Source: Porphyromonas sp.
Lineage (GTDB): Bacteria; Bacteroidota; Bacteroidia; Bacteroidales; Porphyromonadaceae
Assembly (NCBI GenBank): GCA_029983495.1
Contig: JASBZJ010000008.1
Coordinates: forward strand, 1-19,356
Reading direction: 5' to 3'
DNA: 19,356 nucleotides
The position numbers and the translations under genes were made by a program. Numbering within the stretch: position 1 is the stretch's first letter; every line of letters begins with the position of its first letter. The notes beneath the pieces are model-generated. The model saw only the letters and a list, made by a program, of their open reading frames with translations. It was not told where the DNA came from and ran no database searches. Below are positions 7,235-15,808 of the stretch, piece after piece.

Positions 7235-8203
7235 ATGGCATTATTCGGACTTTTCAACTCAAAAAAGAAAAAGAACCTTGATGAAGGGCTTCAGAAATCT
7301 AGCGAAAACATGGTGGGCAAACTACAACGTGCCATTGTGGGAAAAAGCAAAGTAGACGATGAAGTACTCGACAACATTGAAGATATACTTATTACTGCCG
7401 ATGTTGGAGTGGACACTACACTAAAAATAATACGTCTGCTCGAGGAACGCGTTGCTCGTGATAAATACATTAACACCAAAGAGCTGAACCATATTCTTCG
7501 CGAAGAAGTGGCAAGTTTGCTAAAAGGGAACAATGTACCTGATGGTGATGAGTTCACCCTTTCGGGCGAATCAAAACCATATGTTATTATGGTAGTAGGT
7601 GTTAATGGAGTAGGCAAAACAACCACAATAGGCAAACTTGCATACCGTTTTAAGGAAGCTGGTAATAAAGTGGTACTTGGTGCTAGTGATACTTTTAGAG
7701 CAGCTGCTATTGACCAACTACAAGTATGGGCCGATCGTGTTGGTGTTCCACTCGTAAAGCAAACTATGGGTAGCGACCCCGCATCGGTAGCGTTCGATAC
7801 CCTTTCGTCAGCGGTTGCACAGAATGCCGATATTGTTATTATCGATACCGCAGGACGGTTGCACAATAAAGTTGGTTTAATGAACGAGCTTTCGAAAATA
7901 AAACGAGTAATGCAAAAGGTTGTTCCACAGGCTCCGCAGGAAGTTCTTCTTGTACTTGATGGGTCAACAGGGCAAAACGCATTCGAACAAGCCAAACAAT
8001 TTACTGCTGCTACCGATATAAATGCACTAGCTATAACAAAACTCGATGGAACAGCCAAAGGCGGTGTAGTAGTAGGCATATCCGATCAATTCCAAATACC
8101 TGTAAAGTATATTGGCTTAGGCGAAAAAATCGACGACCTGCAGTTGTTCCGAAAAGAACAGTTTGTTGAAGCCCTTTTTGGCGATGTAGCTACAAAAGAA
8201 TAG
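7235..8203 (+). CDS. ftsY: Signal recognition particle receptor FtsY
   Basis: FtsY docks ribosome-SRP complexes at the inner membrane for co-translational insertion. The 322-residue protein has a four-helix N domain (about 20-105) and the SRP-type GTPase: P-loop GVNGVGKTT (122-130), DTFRAAA (152-158), DTAGR (204-208), TKLDGTAKGG (268-277) and the closing GLGEKIDDLQ (294-303). The long acidic A domain of E. coli FtsY is absent. Instead the N-terminus is a short amphipathic, lysine-rich stretch (MALFGLFNSKKKK) likely to contact the membrane. It lies 30 bases after nspC and 51 before rimO. A long antisense open frame covers it, but its serine/threonine-rich composition marks it as a shadow. Confidence 0.97.
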   Translation: MALFGLFNSKKKKNLDEGLQKSSENMVGKLQRAIVGKSKVDDEVLDNIEDILITADVGVDTTLKIIRLLEERVARDKYINTKELNHILREEVASLLKGNNVPDGDEFTLSGESKPYVIMVVGVNGVGKTTTIGKLAYRFKEAGNKVVLGASDTFRAAAIDQLQVWADRVGVPLVKQTMGSDPASVAFDTLSSAVAQNADIVIIDTAGRLHNKVGLMNELSKIKRVMQKVVPQAPQEVLLVLDGSTGQNAFEQAKQFTAATDINALAITKLDGTAKGGVVVGISDQFQIPVKYIGLGEKIDDLQLFRKEQFVEALFGDVATKE

Positions 8204-8254
8204 TTCATTATAAACTTCGGCAGAAAACATTCAATATAAATTATAATTACCCTT

Positions 8255-9559
8255 ATGCGCATTGGAGAAGTAAACGTAATTACACTTGGGTGTTCGAAAA
8301 ACCTTATCGATAGCGAGCAACTTATGCGTATGTTTGCGAAAGCTGGTTATAGCGTTCGGCACGACCCCAAACGCATTACGGGTGAAGTTGTGGTAGTAAA
8401 CACATGTGGGTTTATTGCTTCGGCTCAGGAGGAATCAATAAATACTATTCTTGGTCTAATTGAAGCAAAAAACAAAGGACAGATAGGCAAAGTATTTGTT
8501 ATGGGTTGCCTAGGAGAAAGATTTAGAAATGAACTGGAAAAGGAATTACCCGAAGTAGATGGTATTTATGGAAAGTTCGATTGGAAACAAATACTTACCC
8601 AGTTGGGGCTCGGGCACCACGCCATGCTTGGCGAAAGACTTGTGTCAACACCTCGCCACTATGCCTATTTAAAAATTGCCGAGGGTTGTAACCAAAAATG
8701 TTCCTATTGCGCTATTCCGCTTATAACTGGTCGTATGAAATCGCGCACGATTGAATCGATTAAACAGGAAGTAGAACAACTTACTAAACAGGGGTGTAGT
8801 GAATTTCAACTCGTTGCTCAGGATCTTACTTCCTATGGTAAAGATTTAGATTCTAAAAAGCCTTTACTACACGATTTACTTGCAACCCTAAGCGATATAC
8901 CCAAAGTTAAATGGTTGCGCCTTCACTATGCCTATCCTACACTTTTTCCCTACGATATTTTACCCCTTATCCGCGAACGCAGTAATATATGCAAGTACCT
9001 AGATATTGCTCTACAACATGCGAGCGATAAGATGCTAAAACTTATGCGTCGCGGAATAACTAGGGTACAAACCGAAGAGCTTATTGAACGAATTAGGCAA
9101 AACGTACCCAATATTGCTTTACGCACAACCTTTATTGTAGGGCACCCTGGTGAAACAGACAAGGACTTTGAAGAACTTATAGAATTCACCGAAAAAATGC
9201 GTTTCGAAAGAATGGGTGCTTTTCCCTATTCACACGAACAGGATACATATAGCTTCAATCATTATTCCGATGATGTTCCCGAAGCTTTAAAAATAAACCG
9301 TTATGAAAAGCTCATGGCAACCCAATTACCCATTGGCGAAGCCTTCAGCCAAAGTTTAGTAGGCACATGCGAGCGTATTGTTGTTGACCGCTATGAAGGG
9401 AACTACTATATTGGAAGAACTCAGTACGACTCACCCGAAGTTGACCCAGAGGTTATTATACCTCGTGAAACATGTACGAAAAAGCTTCGCCATGGCTCGT
9501 ATTATACCATGGAAATTATCGATACAGAAGGGTTCGACCTTATTGCTAAACCCCTATAA
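8255..9559 (+). CDS. rimO: Ribosomal protein S12 methylthiotransferase RimO
   Basis: This radical SAM enzyme adds a methylthio group to the conserved aspartate of ribosomal protein S12. The 434 residues show the UPF0004 domain with three cluster-binding cysteines (Cys13 in TLGCSKN, Cys51 in NTCGF, Cys85 in GCLGE). The radical SAM motif CNQKCSYC follows (Cys145, Cys149, Cys152). The C-terminal 65 residues form the TRAM domain. The TLGCSKNLIDSE opening and GMFP-like segment GAFPYSHEQ place it with RimO and not MiaB. It follows ftsY by 51 bases, an order I associate with Bacteroidales, and precedes the HU/LysM gene by 40 bases. Confidence 0.96.
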   Translation: MRIGEVNVITLGCSKNLIDSEQLMRMFAKAGYSVRHDPKRITGEVVVVNTCGFIASAQEESINTILGLIEAKNKGQIGKVFVMGCLGERFRNELEKELPEVDGIYGKFDWKQILTQLGLGHHAMLGERLVSTPRHYAYLKIAEGCNQKCSYCAIPLITGRMKSRTIESIKQEVEQLTKQGCSEFQLVAQDLTSYGKDLDSKKPLLHDLLATLSDIPKVKWLRLHYAYPTLFPYDILPLIRERSNICKYLDIALQHASDKMLKLMRRGITRVQTEELIERIRQNVPNIALRTTFIVGHPGETDKDFEELIEFTEKMRFERMGAFPYSHEQDTYSFNHYSDDVPEALKINRYEKLMATQLPIGEAFSQSLVGTCERIVVDRYEGNYYIGRTQYDSPEVDPEVIIPRETCTKKLRHGSYYTMEIIDTEGFDLIAKPL

Positions 9560-9599
9560 CTAAGGCTCTATTCCCCTCTACTAACCGATCTGCATCATT

Positions 9600-11054
9600 A
9601 TGGAAACTGAACAATGGCTGGCTCTTCTTTCCGAAAAGGCTCTTATTAGTTACGAAAATACACGTATCTTACAACAAAACCTTACAAACCTAATTACCAA
9701 TAAGCTTGTTAAAGGCGATGAGTTTATTTTTCCGCCTTTGGGCAAATTAGGGAAACAACTACGCAACGCTTTTTTAGCGGTACTACCCAATGGCGAAATC
9801 TACATTATACCCCCCCGTGTTGAACTAACACTTACGGCAAGTAACAATACAAATTGGGGAGAACTTGGCGATGCATTCGTTGAGAGTTCGAAACTTACCC
9901 TAAATAATACCAAAGCATTTTTGCAAGCTTTTACTAGCCTTACCCATGAAGTCATCGAAAAAGGGGAATCAATAACCTGGAAAGGCTTAGGAACTATAGT
10001 ACCTACAACTGATGCACAACTAGCATATTCATTTTTACCAAGCGACCAACTGCTCGATACGATTAATCAGGCTTTTGCCTTTTACGAACCCACATTATTG
10101 GCTGAAGGGAAAAACTTTCCCCAATTAGAAGAAAAACACTTTTCGTCGTTAGACGAAGCTCTTAAACCATTAGTTTTAGCCCCAACCGAAAATAATATTG
10201 TATCGCCCAATGTACCTGATATTTCCCAAAACAAACTTGCTAATACCTCAACACTAGAAAAACAAGCAGATACAAATGCCAATATCACGGAAAACAGCCC
10301 CATGAGTCCTTTCTCTCCAAGTGCCGAAGGAACAGACCAACAACACTGCGAAACAGTACAAAACACACCAGTCCAAACGTTAAACAGCCCAACAATTAAT
10401 CCCATAATGGCTCATAACCAATTTACCCCCCCTCCATTTCCCCCTCAGTTTCCAACCAAGGAAAAAAAGGTATCCGCTAACGACTCATCGCAATATTTCG
10501 CAAGTTCTTTAAAGGAAATACCCAGTTATACAAACCAATCTACGAAACAGAAAAAAGCGTCTCGCTATAGCGCAGTAAATACTGTACTACTTTCAATTGC
10601 TATTTTTCTTCTTCTTGTTTTAATTGGGCTTTGGGTTTACGGAAGGCTTAACCCAACAGAAAGCACCGTTAAGCAGGTAATAAACACCGAAAATACGCAA
10701 ACAAAACAAACAGAAACATCGTCCGCTCCAACAACGCAACCCGCAGAGAATTCGCTAAACCAGAAACAAGCAATTGAATCAACTACACAACCCCAGCAAC
10801 CGCTAGGTAAAGTTACTATCGAACGTGGGGCAACACTTGCTTCCATAGCCAAAGAACATTATGGTAACAAAGTGTTTTGGGTTTACATATATGAAGAAAA
10901 TAAATCCATTATAAAGAACCCTAATAATGTTCCATTAGGAACGGAACTTACTTTACCCAATCCTAGCAAATACAACATTGATAGTAATTCGAAGGAATCA
11001 ATTGATAAAGCCAAAAAGCTGGAACATAAAATTCTTACTGTCTACCCTTATTAA
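9600..11054 (+). CDS. Tandem HU-like domain membrane protein with C-terminal LysM
   Basis: This 484-residue protein appears to have four parts. Residues 4-80 resemble an HU/IHF-type fold (helical pair, then PPLGKLGKQ and NGEIYIIPP in place of the gFGtF and NPqTGe parts of HU). Residues 85-165 look like a second, more degenerate HU-like copy ending in KGLGTIVP and a helix. A long low-complexity linker rich in Pro, Gln, Asn and Thr (170-320) leads to one membrane helix at about 327-347, preceded by basic residues (KQKKASR). After another Gln/Thr-rich linker, 404-455 match LysM (ERGATLASIAKEHYG, then LGTELTLP). The basic flank predicts HU-like domains in the cytoplasm and LysM in the periplasm on peptidoglycan. 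Neither HU copy has the long DNA-binding arm with the NPxTG tip, so DNA binding is uncertain. Function is unknown to me. Confidence 0.8.
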   Translation: METEQWLALLSEKALISYENTRILQQNLTNLITNKLVKGDEFIFPPLGKLGKQLRNAFLAVLPNGEIYIIPPRVELTLTASNNTNWGELGDAFVESSKLTLNNTKAFLQAFTSLTHEVIEKGESITWKGLGTIVPTTDAQLAYSFLPSDQLLDTINQAFAFYEPTLLAEGKNFPQLEEKHFSSLDEALKPLVLAPTENNIVSPNVPDISQNKLANTSTLEKQADTNANITENSPMSPFSPSAEGTDQQHCETVQNTPVQTLNSPTINPIMAHNQFTPPPFPPQFPTKEKKVSANDSSQYFASSLKEIPSYTNQSTKQKKASRYSAVNTVLLSIAIFLLLVLIGLWVYGRLNPTESTVKQVINTENTQTKQTETSSAPTTQPAENSLNQKQAIESTTQPQQPLGKVTIERGATLASIAKEHYGNKVFWVYIYEENKSIIKNPNNVPLGTELTLPNPSKYNIDSNSKESIDKAKKLEHKILTVYPY

Positions 11055-11097
11055 GCAAACCCCATTTGAAGCCCATCAGCTATTTACTAGTATTCTT

Positions 11098-11115
11098 TAC
11101 CTTTGTCATAAGGAG
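11098..11115 (+). promoter_or_regulatory. Promoter element and Shine-Dalgarno-like site before the TonB receptor
   Basis: TACCTTTG at 11098-11105 is a perfect TAnnTTTG element, but no TTG lies 19 bases upstream; the nearest TTTG is 29 bases away. AAGGAG at 11110-11115 lies 11 bases before the ATG at 11127, which is rare in a phylum that hardly uses Shine-Dalgarno pairing. If the promoter is active, transcription would start inside or just before the AAGGAG, so only one of the two may matter. Confidence 0.45.
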
Positions 11116-11126
11116 TATAAACACGA

Positions 11127-13589
11127 ATGATGAGTATAAAGTTGTTTGCCAGTGCCCATAAAAAGTTCATTTTTCTAGTTGTTCTATTCGTTCTTTCGAG
11201 TAGCCTTTGCCTAATGGCGCAACCTAATACAGTGCGTGTTTACGGCTTTGTTAAGGATCGTAGTAACGAACCTATAATGCTGGCTTCGGTAAAGGTAACT
11301 GGCAGTGCTATAGGAGCGGCTACAAATAACAAAGGTGCATACTCTTTTACTATAGTTCCACGCAACGATTCATTAACAATTGAAGTAAGTTGTATTGGGT
11401 ATAAAACCGTTTCACATGTATTTCCAAAAGGAATAACACAACCACAACGCATCGATTTTACGCTTCCCAATGCCGATTTTCTTCTAGATGCCGTTACAGT
11501 TACTGCTGAACAACAGAAAAAACAGAATATGGAGCAAATTAAAGCAAGCCATATAAAAGTTGTATCTGGTCCAACTGGTGGAGTAGAATCGCTTGTTAGC
11601 ACATATGCAGGGGTAACGCAGAATAACGAAATCAGTTCGCAATATTCTGTTCGGGGAGGAAGCTTCGACGAAAATATGGTTTATGTAAATGGTATGGAAG
11701 TATTCCGCCCTCTATTAGTTCGTTCGGCACAGCAAGAAGGGTTAAGCTTTGTACAGCCCGAAATGGTTCAACATGTAAATTTTTCTGCAGGGGGATACTC
11801 TGCCGAATACGGCGATAAAATGAGTTCCGTACTCGATATTCGTTACAAAACACCTTCATCGCTAGAAGGGAGTATAGGCCTTGGATTACAAAGCGATAAC
11901 CTCTATATAGGAACAAAAAAAGGTCCCTTTTCGGTAATTGCTGGAGCACGATTTAAGGATGGACGTAATTTACTTAAGGGACTCGATACCAAAGGAGAAT
12001 ACCGCCCCTTGTATGCCGACGGTCAAACCTATATTCAGTATAACTTTTCTCAAAAATGGAAGCTTTCGTTTCTTGGTAACATTTCCTTTACCAACTACTC
12101 GTTTATTCCACAAACTCGCGAAACGAACTTCGGCACCGCAACACAAGTAAAAAACCTGAAAGTATACTTCGATGGAAGGGAAAGGGATAGATTTTTATCC
12201 TATTTCGGGAACCTTCAACTTAGCTTCGTACAAACCGATAATGTGTATCACACCCTATCGATTGTTGGCTATAAAAGCTTAGAAGAAGAAACATACGACA
12301 TTGAAGGAAGCTACTTTTTAGCCGATTTAGACGAGAAAAACAAAGAAAAAAATAACCCCTCAACATCTCTTTCAGCTCTCGCTACAGGTAGTAGCATAGA
12401 GCATGCTCGTAACAAACTAAACTATAGTATTGCTACGGCTAGTTACCGGCTATATTGGAATTTTTCAGCGTTACACAAACTTAAAGCTGGCATTGATTTT
12501 CGAGGTGAATGGGTAAATGACCGTATTGCCGAATGGTCGATGCTTGATTCGGCTGGCTATAATATCCCCCATAATGAACAACAAATAAAACTCCTTTACA
12601 ACTTATATAGCAATAATCACATTAGTTCATTCCGTAGTTCAATTTTTGTTGTTGACGAAATGAACTTTAAAACAAAGCAAGGGCAATGGCAATTATTTCC
12701 AGGCGTTCGTGTTTCATACTACCGCTTCAATAACGAGCTTATTGCTTCTCCAAGGTTTGTTGCCTCTTTTTCGCCAGTGCAATATCCAAAGCTTACCTTC
12801 AGGATGGCTACAGGTATGTATTACCAAGCTCCTTTTTATAAGGAATTACGTCGTGTGGAACACGATAACAATGGTAACAACATTGTTGTGCTCAATAATG
12901 ATATTAAGTCGCAAGGGTCGATACATCTACTTTTGGGTAGCGATTACCAATTTTCGCTTATGAACAGGCGGTTTCGCTTTTCAGCAGAAGCCTACTTTAA
13001 ATACCTATTCCACCTTAACCCTTACCGTGTTGAAAACGTAAAAGTGCGTTACCTTGGTAAAAACTCGGGGCATGGTTATGTTACGGGTATCGACTTAAAA
13101 CTATATGGAGAATTTGTTCCCGAAGTAGATAGTTGGCTCACTTTTTCGTTATTGCAAAGTAAACAGGTTATTCCCCAGCTTGGAACAATGCCATTACCCA
13201 ATGCCCCCAAGTATAACTTCTCGCTTTTCTTTCAGGATTATTTCCCAGGTTATAAACCTATACGCTTAAGTTTAAGGGGGGTTCTTTCAGGAGGTCTTCC
13301 TCAATTTCGTCCCTCTAGTAGTTTCGAAGCCCCCTTATTTACAGGTAAAGCATATACCCGTGTGGACATGGGACTTATTTATAGAATTATAGACCAGAAA
13401 AGAAGAAAAACAGCAAACTGGTTACAATGGGCAAAAAGCCTCGATATTGCTGTAGATTTGTTTAACCTTTTCGATAACGCAAACGTTAGTGGTTATTACT
13501 GGATTACCGATGCCAATAATCACCAATTTGCAGTACCAAATTACCTTACAAGGCGTCAACTTAACTTTCGCCTCGTTGCCGAGTTTTAA
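11127..13589 (+). CDS. TonB-dependent outer-membrane receptor with carboxypeptidase-regulatory-like domain
   Basis: This 820-residue outer-membrane protein has a signal peptide (hydrophobic 13-30, cleavage probably after MA at 31). A carboxypeptidase-D regulatory-like beta domain follows at about 36-115 (VYGFVKDRSNEPI, then CIGYKTVSHVF). A plug runs from about 122 to 240 (DAVTVTA, then SVRGGSFDENMVYVNGMEV and YSAEYGDKMSSVLDIRYK), then a beta barrel that ends in phenylalanine, as expected for BAM recognition. Such proteins import siderophores, cobalamin, heme, glycans or peptides with TonB energy. No SusD partner is next to it, so a Sus-type glycan system is not indicated. The neighbour hemD invites a tetrapyrrole or iron guess, which is only context. 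The start could be the first or second of two adjacent ATG codons. DUF4271 follows after 8 bases. Confidence 0.92.
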   Translation: MMSIKLFASAHKKFIFLVVLFVLSSSLCLMAQPNTVRVYGFVKDRSNEPIMLASVKVTGSAIGAATNNKGAYSFTIVPRNDSLTIEVSCIGYKTVSHVFPKGITQPQRIDFTLPNADFLLDAVTVTAEQQKKQNMEQIKASHIKVVSGPTGGVESLVSTYAGVTQNNEISSQYSVRGGSFDENMVYVNGMEVFRPLLVRSAQQEGLSFVQPEMVQHVNFSAGGYSAEYGDKMSSVLDIRYKTPSSLEGSIGLGLQSDNLYIGTKKGPFSVIAGARFKDGRNLLKGLDTKGEYRPLYADGQTYIQYNFSQKWKLSFLGNISFTNYSFIPQTRETNFGTATQVKNLKVYFDGRERDRFLSYFGNLQLSFVQTDNVYHTLSIVGYKSLEEETYDIEGSYFLADLDEKNKEKNNPSTSLSALATGSSIEHARNKLNYSIATASYRLYWNFSALHKLKAGIDFRGEWVNDRIAEWSMLDSAGYNIPHNEQQIKLLYNLYSNNHISSFRSSIFVVDEMNFKTKQGQWQLFPGVRVSYYRFNNELIASPRFVASFSPVQYPKLTFRMATGMYYQAPFYKELRRVEHDNNGNNIVVLNNDIKSQGSIHLLLGSDYQFSLMNRRFRFSAEAYFKYLFHLNPYRVENVKVRYLGKNSGHGYVTGIDLKLYGEFVPEVDSWLTFSLLQSKQVIPQLGTMPLPNAPKYNFSLFFQDYFPGYKPIRLSLRGVLSGGLPQFRPSSSFEAPLFTGKAYTRVDMGLIYRIIDQKRRKTANWLQWAKSLDIAVDLFNLFDNANVSGYYWITDANNHQFAVPNYLTRRQLNFRLVAEF

Positions 13590-13597
13590 TACCCTTT

Positions 13598-14275
13598 ATG
13601 CAGGAACCATTATTTTGGACTGGTCTTTTATCGCACGACTTATTTGTAGTTGCACTTTGTATACTACAGCTTTTATGTCTCCTTCCATTACTAATAATTC
13701 CACGTTTATATGCTAAAGCTTTGCGCACGCTAATAGTTGGTGGCGAAGATAACTTAATTAAGGAAGTAAAAGATGGCTTTTCGCCAACGCTACTTACTGG
13801 CTATAGTTTACTGCTTATATCCATTATACTATCGCTAACTATACTGGTAGGCATGCAACACTATGGCTTGCTTATACAGCTTAGTGGCAACGAAATTATT
13901 TTACTTGCTATTGTGGCAACAGCTGGTACATTTTTACTCCTTCTTTTCGATAGAGTTGTATACCGTTTTTTCGGTTTTCTTTTTTTGGCTAACATGCAAC
14001 GTAAGTCGTGGTCAAACAGTTACCAAGTGTTTGCATGGCTATTACCTTTACCCTTATCGCTTACCCTATTTGTATTTAGTAATACCGAAGCTTTTTTTTT
14101 AGCAACGTGGCTTATTGGCAGTATTTTTTTGTTATGGCGTTTACAACTCGTTATACGAACATTTCGTGTTTTTAAGCAACAAAGCCATAACTACCTTCTC
14201 TTTTTTTTGTACCTTTGCAGTCGTGAAGTAGCACCTTTACTACTAGTTAGCGAAGTGCTTCGAGCATATTTTTAA
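13598..14275 (+). CDS. DUF4271 family integral membrane protein
   Basis: This 225-residue hydrophobic protein matches the Bacteroidota-specific DUF4271 family in length, membrane pattern and place before hemD. I see about six membrane segments, near 15-35, 65-86, 99-128, 143-160, 165-188 and 198-222. A short amphipathic loop (36-64) contains VGGEDNLIKEV. RLQLVIRTFRVFKQQSHNYLLFFLYLCSREVAPLLL near the C-terminus (181-216) looks like the most conserved part. Function is unknown. It begins 8 bases after the TonB receptor, so the two are probably co-translated, and hemD follows 25 bases after it. Confidence 0.8.
   Translation: MQEPLFWTGLLSHDLFVVALCILQLLCLLPLLIIPRLYAKALRTLIVGGEDNLIKEVKDGFSPTLLTGYSLLLISIILSLTILVGMQHYGLLIQLSGNEIILLAIVATAGTFLLLLFDRVVYRFFGFLFLANMQRKSWSNSYQVFAWLLPLPLSLTLFVFSNTEAFFLATWLIGSIFLLWRLQLVIRTFRVFKQQSHNYLLFFLYLCSREVAPLLLVSEVLRAYF
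14210..14217 (+). promoter_or_regulatory. Possible internal promoter element for hemD-rnpA-yidD
   Basis: TACCTTTG followed by CA lies inside the 3' end of the DUF4271 gene and matches TAnnTTTG exactly. It comes right after an eight-base T-run. No TTG lies 19 bases upstream. If used, it would give hemD, rnpA and yidD a transcript independent of the receptor, with a leader of about 80 bases. The same bases encode protein, so chance is possible. Confidence 0.4.
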
Positions 14276-14300
14276 TAAGGCTACAACAGAAAAATACTTT

Positions 14301-15083
14301 ATGGCCACACAACGCAAGAAGATACTTATTTCTCAGCCAGCACCTTCAAGTGGAAGATCGCCTTACCACGATATTGCAAATCAGTATAATTACGATTTGG
14401 AGTTTTGCCAACTCATCCAAACAGTGGCTATCGACCCCATTGAATTCCGTAAACAACGAATCGATTTTTCGGCTTTTACCGCCATTACCTTTACATCAAA
14501 AACAATTATCGATTGCTTTTTTGAATTGGTAAAATCGCTACGTGTAACTATCCCCGATACAATGAAATACTTCTGCACAAGCGAAAGTGTGGCACTATAC
14601 CTGCAGAAGTACATTGTATACCGCAAAAGAAGAGTTTTTTTTGGGGCTACGGGTCAAACTAGTGAACTTATAGAGCTCATGACGAAACCCACCCACAACA
14701 AGGAGAAATTTTTTATACCCATTAGTGAGGATAAAACCGATGCCCTGCCTATACTACTTGAAGGAAAGAAGCTAAACTATACCGAAGGAATTGTTTACCG
14801 AACTATTACACGCCAAATACCCGAAGGGTTAAATAACGACTTCGACATCGTGCTTTTTTTTAGCCCTTACGGTGTTAAGGCTATCAAGGAGCTTATTCCT
14901 GACTTTATACAGAATGATAAAATTTTTGGTGCTTTCGGAAAACTTACCTCCGAGGCCGTGGAAGAAGAAGGCTTTAGGCTCGACTTTAACTTTGTAACTC
15001 CAACTGAGGAGTATCGTTCAATGGCGGGTGCTTTAGAGCATTATCTCGAAAAGCAACATGCAAAAGAGGGAAAAACAAACTAG
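14301..15083 (+). CDS. hemD: Uroporphyrinogen-III synthase
   Basis: HemD closes and rearranges hydroxymethylbilane to uroporphyrinogen III, the branch point to heme, siroheme and cobalamin. The 260-residue protein shows the two-lobed pattern of this divergent family: ILISQPAP (8-15), the DFSAFTAITFTSKTIIDCFFEL stretch (55-76) like the usual 'D.viftS..av..f' segment, YFCTSESVA (90-98) and, in the second half, FDIVLFFSPYGVKAI (181-195) and GAFGKLTSEAVEEEGF (210-225). The family is poorly conserved in sequence, so context helps: DUF4271 directly upstream and rnpA directly downstream are typical Bacteroidota neighbours. Its last 26 bases overlap rnpA in another frame. Confidence 0.85.
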   Translation: MATQRKKILISQPAPSSGRSPYHDIANQYNYDLEFCQLIQTVAIDPIEFRKQRIDFSAFTAITFTSKTIIDCFFELVKSLRVTIPDTMKYFCTSESVALYLQKYIVYRKRRVFFGATGQTSELIELMTKPTHNKEKFFIPISEDKTDALPILLEGKKLNYTEGIVYRTITRQIPEGLNNDFDIVLFFSPYGVKAIKELIPDFIQNDKIFGAFGKLTSEAVEEEGFRLDFNFVTPTEEYRSMAGALEHYLEKQHAKEGKTN

Positions 15084-15504
15084 TATTACCCATCGATCTT
15101 CGTTTGCAAAGAACGAACGACTTTTCCTGCGTAACGAAGTTCAACAGCTCTTTACCCAAGGTAAATACTTTACAGCATTCCCTTACCGCGTTGTTTACAG
15201 TTTTTACAACCCAAATACAACTTGTAATTACAAGCAAAGCAATTTACAACTACTTATAAGTGTTGCAAAAAAGAGGTTCCGCTTAGCGGTTGATCGAAAT
15301 CATATAAAACGTATCACTCGTGAAGCTTATAGACTAAATATTAACCGAAACATATTACTAACAGCATTGGAACAGCAGCAAAAACACCTTTCCTTTGCTG
15401 TTATTTTTATTGGCAAAAAAGCACCTTCATTACCCGAAGCTACAAAAGCATTCAATACCATATTCAATAAACTTACTAACGAGGCTAACAAAGTAAAACT
15501 ATGA
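15058..15504 (+). CDS. rnpA: Ribonuclease P protein component
   Basis: RnpA is the small basic protein that helps the RNase P RNA remove 5' leaders from precursor tRNAs. The RNR signature is seen as [22 protein letters not shown] (71-92), with the usual FxxR-N opening as [13 protein letters not shown] (24-36). At 148 residues it is somewhat long, with a basic N-terminal extension and a C-terminal tail. The start at 15058 lies 26 bases inside hemD and is the only ATG available. A later GTG or TTG start cannot be excluded, since the conserved part begins near residue 17. It overlaps yidD by four bases (ATGA). rpmH, the usual neighbour in other phyla, is absent. Confidence 0.93.
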   Translation: MQKREKQTSITHRSSFAKNERLFLRNEVQQLFTQGKYFTAFPYRVVYSFYNPNTTCNYKQSNLQLLISVAKKRFRLAVDRNHIKRITREAYRLNINRNILLTALEQQQKHLSFAVIFIGKKAPSLPEATKAFNTIFNKLTNEANKVKL

Positions 15505-15740
15505 GCTTAGTAAATGTTTTTCGTAAAGTAGCTGTTTTTATTCTTTCATTACCTATCCATTTTTACAGGTTTGCAATTTCGCCTCTTATTCCACCTAGCT
15601 GTAGGTTTACTCCTACTTGCTCAGCCTACGCATTAGAAGCATTAAAAAAACACGGTCCAGTAAAAGGTTTAATGCTTTCAATTAATCGCATTATTCGTTG
15701 TCATCCAGGAGGAAAATCGGGTTACGACCCTGTACCATAA
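15501..15740 (+). CDS. yidD: Membrane protein insertion efficiency factor YidD
   Basis: This 79-residue member of the haemolytic-domain/DUF37 family has the expected cysteine pattern: [15 protein letters not shown] (34-48) and [14 protein letters not shown] at the C-terminus. YidD is an inner-membrane-associated protein that assists insertion by YidC. The N-terminal helix is hydrophobic and amphipathic. It overlaps rnpA by four bases, which suggests translational coupling and is the standard arrangement for this pair. Confidence 0.95.
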   Translation: MSLVNVFRKVAVFILSLPIHFYRFAISPLIPPSCRFTPTCSAYALEALKKHGPVKGLMLSINRIIRCHPGGKSGYDPVP

Positions 15741-15808
15741 AATCACATTCGCATACCAATCTACACAAAACACAAATTACCTAACCTTTTCACTATTTTC
15801 TTTAGCTT

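Noticed and set aside
7291..8079. 262-codon open frame antisense to ftsY
   Set aside because: It lies wholly opposite a clear GTPase gene, has a Ser/Thr-rich low-complexity composition typical of shadows, and has no recognisable motif.
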